Assembly: GCF_004349245.1 (NCBI RefSeq) | Contig: NZ_SMLC01000079.1 | Coordinates: 1 to 32,165, forward strand | Source of the DNA: Actinomadura sp. 6K520 | GTDB taxonomy: Bacteria; Actinomycetota; Actinomycetes; Streptosporangiales; Streptosporangiaceae | Direction: 5' to 3' | Length of the DNA stretch: 32,165 nucleotides | In this document: positions 21,448 to 28,600 of the stretch, piece after piece | Position numbering within the stretch: position 1 is the first letter of the stretch | Layout of the letters: every line of letters begins with the position of its first letter | Made by a program: the position numbers and the translations under genes | Notes under the pieces: generated by a model | Database searches by the model: none | Seen by the model: the letters and a program-made list of their open reading frames with translations, nothing else | Told to the model about the DNA's origin: nothing

Positions 21448-21521
21448 GGCCTTCGTGGTGTGGTGGCATGCACGCCAGGTTGTGGTCCTGGAGGTACTCG
21501 GTTCGATTCCGGTCGAAGGCC
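21448..21521 (+). tRNA. tRNA-His (GTG)
   Basis: 74 nt including encoded G-1 (21448) opposite C73 (21521), the His identity pair. Acceptor GCCTTCG/CGAAGGC, anticodon stem CCAGG/CCTGG with loop TTGTGGT. The T-stem CTCGG/CCGGT has a C-U mismatch and a G-U pair, so it is weaker than usual. One base separates it from tRNA-Arg. No clear terminator follows before the converging nadR gene. Confidence 0.85.
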
Positions 21522-21556
21522 CTTGATCGACTCTGGCTTTTCGCCCGCTCCGTCGC

Positions 21557-22660
21557 CTACAGCGGGGCGTTGAATGTCCAGCCCTTGGCGAGAAGGTCGT
21601 CGGTCGCCGTGACCGCGGCGGCCAGGCGGTGCTCGTGGGGGCCCGTCACGATGATGTGGGGGAGGCCCCGTGCTTCGAGTTCCGCCTGGAAACGCCCCGA
21701 CATCCACGACCGGATCGACTCCCCGTCACGCCAGCCGTCCTGCTCGAACGGGACGCCCTCCGGTGACGTGAGGATCCAGAGGTGGTGCGGGGTGCGCTCG
21801 TGCACGGCCTCCACCTCCGGCGCCGGGGTCCCGAGGTAGCGCTCGTGCCAGAGGGCGGTGGCGAACGCGTCGGTGTCGCAGACGAGGAGCGGGGAACCCG
21901 ACCGTGCGGCGGCGTCCTCCAGCGCGGCGTGGTGCTCGGCGATCAGGGTGAAGTCGGCGGACTCCCATTTGAGGGCGTCCAGCCACAGCGAAGGGTCGCC
22001 GGCGGTGCGGCGGGCCGCGGCCAGCTTCTCCCCGGTGAACGTGCGCCCGTACTCCGGTACCCAGCGCGTCGCCGCCCAGACGCCGCCCCGCCCGGCGTAG
22101 TGCGCGGCGAGCGCCCGGGCCAGCGTGGTCGTCCCGGTCGACTCGGCGCCCACCACCACGACCCGCCGCGCCAGATGCGCCCGGACGGCCGGTGCCAGGA
22201 ACTCCCAGTTCGCCGCCGGGTCGTCCCGCACGGCGGTGCCGCTGACCGGGAAGCGCTCCCGCGGCGGATCCACCGGCACGTGGACGGCGGAGAACCGCTC
22301 CGCCAGCTCCGGCCCGTACGCCTCGGAGCTGAACACCGCGTCCACCGGCGGGACGGGCACGCCGAGTCCCGAGCGCATAGCGAGGCCCGCCCGGAACGCG
22401 GCGACGTGCGCCGACCAGAGCTCGTCCGACCCGTAGTCGACGTCGGCGTCGTCCACCACCGGGATGATCTCCACGTGCGGCTGCCGGTGCGCCTCGCGCA
22501 GCCACGCCGTCCGCAGCGGGAGGGGGATGCTCTCGACGCTGGACGCGGCGACGACCACGCTCACCCGCGCGCACGCGGCCGCGGCGACGTCGATCAGGTG
22601 GTGGTGGCCGGCGTGCGGCGGGTAGAACTTGCCGATCACCAGCCCGTGCGCGTACGTCAT
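21557..22660 (-). CDS. nadR: NadR-type bifunctional NMN adenylyltransferase / ribosylnicotinamide kinase
   Basis: 367 residues. The N-terminal nucleotidyltransferase has 'GLVIGKFYPPHAGHHHLI' with the HxGH motif (about residues 16-19). The C-terminal kinase domain starts at 'VVVVGAESTGTTTLARALAAHY' (from about 190); the Walker A position normally held by Lys is Thr here. It would phosphorylate nicotinamide riboside to NMN and adenylate NMN to NAD. There is no N-terminal repressor HTH of the enterobacterial NadR. ATG at 22660 overlaps the pnuC stop (ATGA), so uptake and use of nicotinamide riboside are coupled. Confidence 0.9.
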   Translation of the reverse strand: MTYAHGLVIGKFYPPHAGHHHLIDVAAAACARVSVVVAASSVESIPLPLRTAWLREAHRQPHVEIIPVVDDADVDYGSDELWSAHVAAFRAGLAMRSGLGVPVPPVDAVFSSEAYGPELAERFSAVHVPVDPPRERFPVSGTAVRDDPAANWEFLAPAVRAHLARRVVVVGAESTGTTTLARALAAHYAGRGGVWAATRWVPEYGRTFTGEKLAAARRTAGDPSLWLDALKWESADFTLIAEHHAALEDAAARSGSPLLVCDTDAFATALWHERYLGTPAPEVEAVHERTPHHLWILTSPEGVPFEQDGWRDGESIRSWMSGRFQAELEARGLPHIIVTGPHEHRLAAAVTATDDLLAKGWTFNAPL

Positions 22661-23310
22661 GCGGCCGCCGCGGCGGGCTCGCCGGCCGTCCGGGCACGGA
22701 GATCGCGGCGCCAGGCGCGCAGCCCGAACACGCACAGCGTCAGGAAGACGACGTACAGGACGCCCGTCAGCTTCAGGTCCTTGTGGAAGTAGAGCGGGAT
22801 GTACACGAGGTCCGCGGTGATCCACAGCCACCACGACTCCAGCAGCTTGCGCGACTGGCCATAGACGGCCATGAGCGAGATCGACGTCGTGAGGGCGTCC
22901 CAGAAGGCCACCGTGGAGTCCGTCCAGACCGACAGGGCCCAGGTCAGGAACGCGGTGGCGGCCGCGCCCGCCACGAGGAGGGCCGCCCACTCGTCGCGGC
23001 GCGTGCGCCTCACCGGGAGGTTGTCGCGGCCGTCCCCGCCGTACAGCCACATCCACCACCCGTAGAGCTGGAGGCCGATGTAGAAGACCTGCAGCCCGGA
23101 GTCGGCGTAGAGGCCGCCGTCCAGGAACACGAGGCCGAGCAGCATCACGTTGGCGATGCCGATCGGCCAGTTGAGGATGTTCTGCCGGACGACGAGCCAC
23201 ACGTTGACCGCGCCGGTCCCGAAGCCGAGCAGCTCAGCCCACGTGGTGGGCACCGCGCCCAGATGGAAGGCGGGGTCGAGCAGGGGACCCAGCGGAACGT
23301 TGACCGACAT
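22657..23310 (-). CDS. pnuC: PnuC nicotinamide riboside transporter
   Basis: 217 residues with about seven membrane helices. Family hallmarks are 'VRQNILNWPIGIANVMLLG' in the first half and 'SWWLWITADLVYIPLYF' near the C-terminus (the W-x3-D-x2-Y substrate-site pattern). It facilitates nicotinamide riboside entry, driven by phosphorylation through NadR. ATG at 23310 has GTGATC upstream as a weak ribosome site; GTG at 23325 would add five residues. The upstream gap carries a TCGTC/GACGA dyad (23329-23343), but no riboswitch that I recognise. Confidence 0.92.
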   Translation of the reverse strand: MSVNVPLGPLLDPAFHLGAVPTTWAELLGFGTGAVNVWLVVRQNILNWPIGIANVMLLGLVFLDGGLYADSGLQVFYIGLQLYGWWMWLYGGDGRDNLPVRRTRRDEWAALLVAGAAATAFLTWALSVWTDSTVAFWDALTTSISLMAVYGQSRKLLESWWLWITADLVYIPLYFHKDLKLTGVLYVVFLTLCVFGLRAWRRDLRARTAGEPAAAAA

Positions 23311-23490
23311 GTTCGCAATGATCACATCTCGTCAAAGAGACGACAAGGGGTTTACGGGGCCCGGCACAACCGGCGGCGTCGTGGTCGGCCACGCTCTGAT
23401 CGGTCGCCGGCCGGATACGGCCATCCGTTCCGCACCGCCGACAGCCCCGCGCCTGCGGACGCGGTCGCATGGCGACGCCCGCGCGGCCCG

Positions 23491-24039
23491 TCAGCGGCGG
23501 CCGCCGAATTCCCACTCGTGGACCTCGATGCCGGCATAGGCGCCAGAGGTGAGGACGGTGCGCGCCTTGTCCGGGTCCGGTGCCCGGAGCAGGGCCGCCG
23601 TGCCCAGCCAGGCCGTGCCGTCGTCGGAGAGGAGCGGGCCGTACGCGATCAGCTCGTCCTCGTCGGCCGGGACGGTGAGGTCGGCGGGCCGTCCCGCGCC
23701 GAGGCCGAGCACCAGGTACCGGGCGCCGTCCGTCCGGCCGCCGGGGAAGTCCCACATCGTTCGGCCGAGGGCGTTGCGCCAGCGGCGCAGCATGACGTCC
23801 CGGTACGCCCCGGCCTGGTAGCAGGGCTCGTCGAAGGCGAACGCGCGGGCGGCGGCGGGGTCCGGCAGGTCGACGATGTGCACGCTGCCGGTGAGCGTGC
23901 CGCCGCCCGGCCCGAAGGTCGGGCCGCGGGCGATCAGCTGCGCCGCGTACCGGTCCATGTAGGACCAGTGCTCCTCCAGCAGTTCGTGGCGCAGTTCCCC
24001 GGAGCCGGGCCGGTCGCGGTGGTAGCAGAAGAACTCCAT
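23491..24039 (-). CDS. tandem YCII-domain protein
   Basis: 182 residues formed from two YCII-like alpha/beta ferredoxin-type units. Unit 1 (about 1-100) has 'LEEHWSYMDRYAAQLIARGPTFGPGGGTLTGSVHIVDLPDPAAARAFAFDEP' and the key His; unit 2 (about 105-180) has 'ELIAYGPLLSDDGTAWLGTAALLRAPDPDKARTVLTSGAYAGIEVHEWEF' and lacks the first His. Reactions of this family are mostly unknown. ATG at 24039 is chosen for its GAAGGA ribosome site; GTG at 24054 is upstream. It follows the dehydrogenase operon across a strong hairpin. Confidence 0.8.
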   Translation of the reverse strand: MEFFCYHRDRPGSGELRHELLEEHWSYMDRYAAQLIARGPTFGPGGGTLTGSVHIVDLPDPAAARAFAFDEPCYQAGAYRDVMLRRWRNALGRTMWDFPGGRTDGARYLVLGLGAGRPADLTVPADEDELIAYGPLLSDDGTAWLGTAALLRAPDPDKARTVLTSGAYAGIEVHEWEFGGRR

Positions 24040-24058
24040 CCGGACATCCTTCACCAGC

Positions 24059-24088
24059 CCGGCCGGCCTCGCGGCGGAGGCCGGCCGG
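24059..24088 (-). terminator. strong hairpin ending the 2-oxoacid dehydrogenase operon
   Basis: CCGGCCGGCCTC (24059-24070) and GAGGCCGGCCGG (24077-24088) form a perfect 12-bp stem with a 6-nt loop, 4 nt beyond the E2 stop codon. There is no U-tract, as is common in this group. Confidence 0.75.
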
Positions 24089-24092
24089 AAGC

Positions 24093-25382
24093 CTAGGCGA
24101 CGATGAGCAGCGGGTTCTGCAGGAGGGCCGCCAGGCGGTCCAGGAACCGCGCGGCGGTCGCGCCGTCCGTGGCGCGGTGGTCGACCGACAGGGTCAGCGC
24201 CATGCGCTTGCCCGGGACGACCTGGCCGTCGCGGACGACCGGCTCGTCCCGGACGGCGCCCACCGCCAGGATCGCCGCCTCCGGCGGGTTGATCACCGCG
24301 GCGAACGAGTCGACGCCGAACATGCCCAGGTTGCTGACGCTGAACGTGCCGCCGCTCATCTCCTGCGCCGTGAGCTTCCCGTCGCGGGCCTTGCCGGCCA
24401 GCTCGCGGGTCTCCTGCCCGATCCGGGACACGCTCTTGCGGTCCGCGTCCCTGATGACGGGGACGAGCAGGCCGTCCTCGACGGCCACCGCGACGCCCAC
24501 GTTCACCCTCCGGTGGAAGAGCAGGTCCTCCTCGGTGTAGGACACGTTCACGGCCGGGTGCTCGCCGAGGGCGGTCGCCGCGGCCTTCACGATCAGGTCG
24601 TTCACGCTGATCTTTGCCAGGGCGAGCGCCTCGTTGAGGGTGCCGCGGAAGGCGAGGAGCGGCTCGGCGTCGACCTCGCGGTTCAGGTAGAAGTGCGGGG
24701 CGTCGCGCTTGCTCTGCGTGAGGCGCTTGGCCGCGACCTTGCGGAAGCGGTTCAGCGGGACGGCCTCGACGTCGGAGTCCGCGGCCTGCGCCCGGACGGG
24801 CGGGGCCGACCGCGCGGGTTCGGCCGGCCGCGCGGGTTCGGCCGGCCGCGCGGGCGCGGGAGCCGGGGCACCGGCGCGGATCGCGGCCTCGATGTCGGCG
24901 CGGATGATCCGCCCGCCCGGCCCGGAGCCGTTCAGCGCCGCCAGGTCGATCCCGTGGTCGCGGGCCAGCCTGCGTGCCAGCGGCGACGACGGCGGGCGCG
25001 CCCCGGCGCCGGTGCGCCGGGGAGCCGCGGCGGGCGCCGGGTCCGGCTCGGCGGCGGGCTCGGCGGCGGGCTCGGGTGCCTGCGCGGTGGCCGGTTCCGG
25101 TTCCGGTTCGGCCTCGGGCTCGGCGGGAGCGGCGGGCGGCGCGCCGCCCGCCGGGGTGATCACGGCGATGGCGGAGCCGATCGGGGCGGACTCGCCCTCG
25201 GCCACGAGGATCTTGTCGAGGACGCCTGCCTCGTACGCCTCGAACTCCATGACCGCCTTGTCGGTCTCGATGTCGACGATGACGTCACCGACCGCGATCT
25301 CGTCCCCGGGCTGCTTCTGCCAGGAGCTGATGACGCCCTCTTCCATGGTGTCGGAGAGGCGGGGCATGAGGATCTCGGTCAT
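24093..25382 (-). CDS. 2-oxoacid dehydrogenase E2 (lipoyl acyltransferase)
   Basis: 429 residues. The lipoyl domain (1-80) has the lipoylated Lys 42 in 'ETDKAVMEFEA'. A Pro/Ala/Glu-rich linker (80-128) follows, then the peripheral-subunit-binding domain 'SPLARRLARDHGIDLAALNGSGPGGRIIRADIEAA' (about 131-167), a second Pro/Ala linker, and the catalytic domain (about 195-429) ending with 'DHRATDGATAARFLDRLAALL', which holds the catalytic His and Asp. It transfers the acyl group to CoA. The ATG overlaps the E1beta stop (ATGA). A single lipoyl domain is consistent with a PDH- or branched-chain-type complex. Confidence 0.93.
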   Translation of the reverse strand: MTEILMPRLSDTMEEGVISSWQKQPGDEIAVGDVIVDIETDKAVMEFEAYEAGVLDKILVAEGESAPIGSAIAVITPAGGAPPAAPAEPEAEPEPEPATAQAPEPAAEPAAEPDPAPAAAPRRTGAGARPPSSPLARRLARDHGIDLAALNGSGPGGRIIRADIEAAIRAGAPAPAPARPAEPARPAEPARSAPPVRAQAADSDVEAVPLNRFRKVAAKRLTQSKRDAPHFYLNREVDAEPLLAFRGTLNEALALAKISVNDLIVKAAATALGEHPAVNVSYTEEDLLFHRRVNVGVAVAVEDGLLVPVIRDADRKSVSRIGQETRELAGKARDGKLTAQEMSGGTFSVSNLGMFGVDSFAAVINPPEAAILAVGAVRDEPVVRDGQVVPGKRMALTLSVDHRATDGATAARFLDRLAALLQNPLLIVA

Positions 25383-26419
25383 GACGCGGGCTCCAGGGGT
25401 CGCGGCGGTGCGGGTGTCGTTCCCGGGGCGCGGCCGGTCGCGCGGAGCGTGTCGCGGACGGCGGCGAGCAGGGAGTCGGCGGATGGCAGCGCCGCCGACT
25501 CCAGGGACTTGGCGTAGGGGAGCGGCACCTCGGCCATCGCGACCCGGCGCACCGGGGCGTCCAGCCAGTCGAACGCGCCCTCCTGGATGGTGGCGGCGAT
25601 CTCGGCGCCGATGCCGTAGGTGAGCCAGTCGTCCTCGGCGACCACGGCGGAGCCGGTCCGCCGGACGGACTCCACGATCGTCCGCCGGTCGAGGGGACGC
25701 AGGCTGCGCAGGTCCACGACCTCGGCGGACACGCCCTCCGCGGCGAGGGTCTCGGCCACCTCCGCGGCGACGCGGGCCATCCGGGAGTAGCCGATGATCG
25801 TGACGTCGCCGCCGGGCCGGGTCACGGCGGCGCGGCCGATCTCGGCGGGCTCGACCTCCTCGATCGCGGGCACCTCGCCCTTGGTGTTGTAGAGGGAGAG
25901 GTTCTCCAGGAACAGCACCGGGTCGTCGTCGCGGATCGCGGCCTTCAGCATCGCCGACGCCTCGGCGGGCGTGGACGGCGCGACGACCTTCAGACCGGGG
26001 ATGAACGAGTAGAACAGCTCGACGTTCTGCGAGTGGGTGGCGCCGAGCTGCTGGCCGCCGCCGCCCGGGGTGCGGATCACCAGCGGGACGCTCGACTGCC
26101 CGCCGAACATGCCGTAGATCTTCGCGGCGTGGTTGACGATCTGGTCCAGCGCCAGCAGCGAGAAGTTGATCGTCATGATCTCCACGACGGGACGCAGGCC
26201 GAGCATCGCGGCGCCGATCGCGGTGCCGACGAAGCCCTCCTCGGCGATCGGGGTGTCCCGGACGCGGCGCTCCCCGAACTCGTCCAGCAGCCCCTCGGTG
26301 ATCTTGTAGGAGCCCTCGAAGAGGCCGATCTCCTCGCCGATGAGGAACACGTCGTCGTCCCTGAGCATCTCGGCGCGGAGGGTGTCCCGGAGGGCCTGGC
26401 GGTAGGTCATCGTTGCCAT
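25379..26419 (-). CDS. 2-oxoacid dehydrogenase E1 component, beta subunit
   Basis: 346 residues. Matches the transketolase-like beta subunit throughout: 'YRQALRDTLRAEMLRDDDVFLIGEEIG', 'DTPIAEEGFVGTAIGAAMLGLRPVVEI', 'VPLVIRTPGGGGQQLGATHSQ' and 'VVDLRSLRPLDRRTIVESV'. It completes the TPP site with the alpha subunit. ATG at 26419 is preceded by GAGGAG; the open frame upstream of it overlaps the E1alpha gene and is not coding. It lies 11 bp after the E1alpha stop. Confidence 0.94.
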   Translation of the reverse strand: MATMTYRQALRDTLRAEMLRDDDVFLIGEEIGLFEGSYKITEGLLDEFGERRVRDTPIAEEGFVGTAIGAAMLGLRPVVEIMTINFSLLALDQIVNHAAKIYGMFGGQSSVPLVIRTPGGGGQQLGATHSQNVELFYSFIPGLKVVAPSTPAEASAMLKAAIRDDDPVLFLENLSLYNTKGEVPAIEEVEPAEIGRAAVTRPGGDVTIIGYSRMARVAAEVAETLAAEGVSAEVVDLRSLRPLDRRTIVESVRRTGSAVVAEDDWLTYGIGAEIAATIQEGAFDWLDAPVRRVAMAEVPLPYAKSLESAALPSADSLLAAVRDTLRATGRAPGTTPAPPRPLEPAS

Positions 26420-26430
26420 GGACGCGCTCC

Positions 26431-27585
26431 TCAGGAACCGAATACGGGGTCGGCGGGGAGCCGGCGGAGCTCGCCCGGGACCGGGGTGGCGTAGGTGTAG
26501 TCGAACAGCGTCGACACGTCGGGCTCGGGGCTCGCGTCGGCGAACGCGGCCGCGGCGTCGATCTCGGCCCTGACCTCGGCGTCGAGGCGGTCGCGCTCGT
26601 CGAGGGAGAGGATCCCGGCCTCCTCCAGCTCCAGCGCCATGCGGGCCAGGGGGTCGGCGGCCTTGAGGGCCTCCTTCTCCTCCTTCGACCGGTAGCGGGC
26701 CGGGTCGACGACGGAGTGGCCCTTCAGCCGGGGGCTGGTGGTCTCCAGCAGGTAGGGCCTGCGCTCGGCGCGGGCGCGCTCGACGGCGGTGCGGGCGGCG
26801 TCCCGGACGGCGACCACGTCGGTGCCGTCCACGCGGGCGCTCTCCATCCGGTAGGCGGCACCGCGCCGGTGCAGCTCGGGCTCCGCGGACGACTTCTCCA
26901 CGGTCGTGCCCATCCCCAGCCCGTTGTTGACGATGACGAAGACGACCGGGAGGTCCCACAGGGCCGCGATGTTCAGCGACTCGTGGAACGCGCCGATCGC
27001 GGCCGTCCCGTCGCCCATCTGGCACATGACGACGTCGTCGCCGCCCCGGTACGCCACGGCCAGGGCCGCGCCGGTGGCGAGGGGGACCTGCCCGCCGACG
27101 ATGCCGTACCCGCCGAGCATCCGCGCCTCGGCGTCGAACAGGTGCATCGACCCGCCCCAGCCCTTGGACACGCCGTCGGAGCGGCCGTAGAGCTCGGCCA
27201 TCACCCGCTCCGCGCCGATGCCCCGGGCGATCGCGTAACCGTGGTCGCGGTAGTTGGTGAACAGGTAGTCGGTGGGACGCAGCGCGGCCATCAGCCCGAC
27301 GACCGTGGCCTCCTCACCGAGGTTCAGGTGGCAGTAGCCGCCGATCTTGGCCTCGGTGTAGGCGCGGGCGGCCCGCTCCTCGAACCGCCGGATCAGCAGC
27401 ATCAGCCGGTAGTGGCCGACGAGCGTCTCGGCGTCCGCGGCGGGAGCGGCCGGCTTCGGCGACGCGGCCTTGGCCGACCTGGTGTTCCCGGGCGATGACG
27501 CGGTGTTCCGCGGCCGTGGGGCGCCGGGGGTCCCGCGGTTGCGGCCCGGAGCGGCCCTGCCGGCCGACTGGGAGGTCTCGGCCAT
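26431..27585 (-). CDS. 2-oxoacid dehydrogenase E1 component, alpha subunit
   Basis: 384 residues. The TPP-Mg motif is complete: GDG (191-193) to NN (220-221) in 'GDGTAAIGAFHESLN...VIVNNGLGMG'. 'YRDHGYAIARG' and 'GGSMHLFD' are typical of PDH-type alpha subunits. Residues 1-50 are a disordered Ala/Pro/Ser/Lys extension, unusual in length. It decarboxylates a 2-oxoacid; 'pyruvate' is the most likely substrate by resemblance, with branched-chain or acetoin substrates possible. First gene of the operon, with GAGGAAAGAAGG upstream of the ATG. There is no E3 gene in the operon. Confidence 0.92.
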   Translation of the reverse strand: MAETSQSAGRAAPGRNRGTPGAPRPRNTASSPGNTRSAKAASPKPAAPAADAETLVGHYRLMLLIRRFEERAARAYTEAKIGGYCHLNLGEEATVVGLMAALRPTDYLFTNYRDHGYAIARGIGAERVMAELYGRSDGVSKGWGGSMHLFDAEARMLGGYGIVGGQVPLATGAALAVAYRGGDDVVMCQMGDGTAAIGAFHESLNIAALWDLPVVFVIVNNGLGMGTTVEKSSAEPELHRRGAAYRMESARVDGTDVVAVRDAARTAVERARAERRPYLLETTSPRLKGHSVVDPARYRSKEEKEALKAADPLARMALELEEAGILSLDERDRLDAEVRAEIDAAAAFADASPEPDVSTLFDYTYATPVPGELRRLPADPVFGS

Positions 27586-27638
27586 CGGCGACCTTCTTTC
27601 CTCGGGGCGGGCGCCGTAGGATCGCGACGACGCTCACC

Positions 27639-27666
27639 GATCATCATTGATCTATGATCGATCATA
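27639..27666. promoter_or_regulatory. palindromic operators between the E1alpha and GntR genes
   Basis: GATCA-TCAT-TGATC (27639-27652) is followed at once by TATGATCGATCATA (27653-27666), a perfect 14-bp palindrome. Both carry the TGATC/GATCA words typical of FadR-subfamily GntR sites. The region is AT-rich compared with all surroundings. It lies 53 nt before the E1alpha ATG and 50 nt before the GntR GTG, able to control both. Confidence 0.75.
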
Positions 27667-27716
27667 TTCTACCCGTCAAGGCCCACTTACCGACGCTCCG
27701 TCTAACATGGGGTTCC

Positions 27717-28352
27717 GTGAACGCGCCGATCCCCGCTCGACTGCTCCGCACCGGACTCGCCGGACAGATCCGGGAGTTCATCGTGGAGGGGATCAGCTCG
27801 GGCCGCTGGGAGCCGGGCGAACGCATCATCGAGCGGCGGATAGCCGCCGAACTCGGCGTCAGCCAGGGCCCCGTCCGGGAGGCGCTGCGCCAGCTGGAGG
27901 CGCAGCGGCTGATCGAGTCGCTGCCGAACCGCGGCGCCCGCGTCCGCGAGTTCACCGAGCGGGACCTCGCGGAGATATTCCCCGTCCGGGCCGGGCTGGA
28001 GCGCACGGCCGCCGAGCTGGCGCTGCCCCGCCTGTCGGACGGCTGCCTGGACGCGCTGGAGAAGCACAACCGCAGGCTCGGCGAGGCCGCGAAGGGCGGC
28101 GACCTGCACGAGCAGATGCGCCTCAGCATCGCGTTCCACCGCGAGATCGTGGAGAGCGCGGGCAACGGGCTGCTCGTCTCGGTATGGGAGAGCCTCGGCA
28201 TCGAGCTGTGGACGACGCTGTCCCTGCGCCTGCACGACACCGAGATCTACTCCAAGTCGGCCGAGCACGCCGAGCTGATCGAGGCGTTCCGCCGCCGTGA
28301 CCCGGAGGCGCCGCGGCTGCTGCACGACCACGTCATGAACTACGCGCCCTGA
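27717..28352 (+). CDS. GntR/FCD-family transcriptional regulator
   Basis: 211 residues. The N-terminal winged helix is 'LAGQIREFIVEGISSGRWEPGERIIERRIAAELGVSQGPVREALRQLEAQRLIESLPNRGARV' (about 13-75), and the C-terminal helical FCD domain (about 85-205) contains the metal-binding pattern D...H...H ('AFHREIVESAGN', 'EHAELIEAFRRRD'). FCD members bind organic acids. GTG at 27717 gives the normal N-terminus; the frame extends to 27654 through the operator, which would be odd. Divergent from the dehydrogenase operon, which it likely represses. Confidence 0.92.
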   Translation: MNAPIPARLLRTGLAGQIREFIVEGISSGRWEPGERIIERRIAAELGVSQGPVREALRQLEAQRLIESLPNRGARVREFTERDLAEIFPVRAGLERTAAELALPRLSDGCLDALEKHNRRLGEAAKGGDLHEQMRLSIAFHREIVESAGNGLLVSVWESLGIELWTTLSLRLHDTEIYSKSAEHAELIEAFRRRDPEAPRLLHDHVMNYAP

Positions 28353-28600
28353 TCCTTCCTTCTCCCGGCACGCCTTCCTGACGCGAGTTCCGCGAAACGG
28401 GAACCATGAGGCGGGGCCTGGGCGTTCCCCCTACAGGTCCCCTGGGTTCGCCCAGGATGCGGACCTTCCGGGTCGTGCGGCGCCTGGCGTGGGGGTGTCG
28501 GGCGCCGCAGACCCGGGCTCTCTTCCCTCCCGCCCGCGAAGCCGTTACCTTGTCGCCCGAGTGCGGCAGAGGTTCCCGAGGACGGCGTAGGCTGCGGATC
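28353..28600. other. gap before the kinase gene; small hairpin and leaderless-type promoter
   Basis: CCTGGG-TTCG-CCCAGG (28441-28456) is a short stable hairpin with a UUCG tetraloop, possibly the end of the GntR transcript. TAGGCT (28588-28593) lies 7 nt before the kinase ATG, and no ribosome site is present, so the kinase message may be leaderless. I see no gene here. Confidence 0.4.

Noticed and set aside
23311..23490. NAD-sensing riboswitch upstream of pnuC
   Set aside because: I found only a short dyad and could not match a known riboswitch core by eye; a covariance-model search would be needed.
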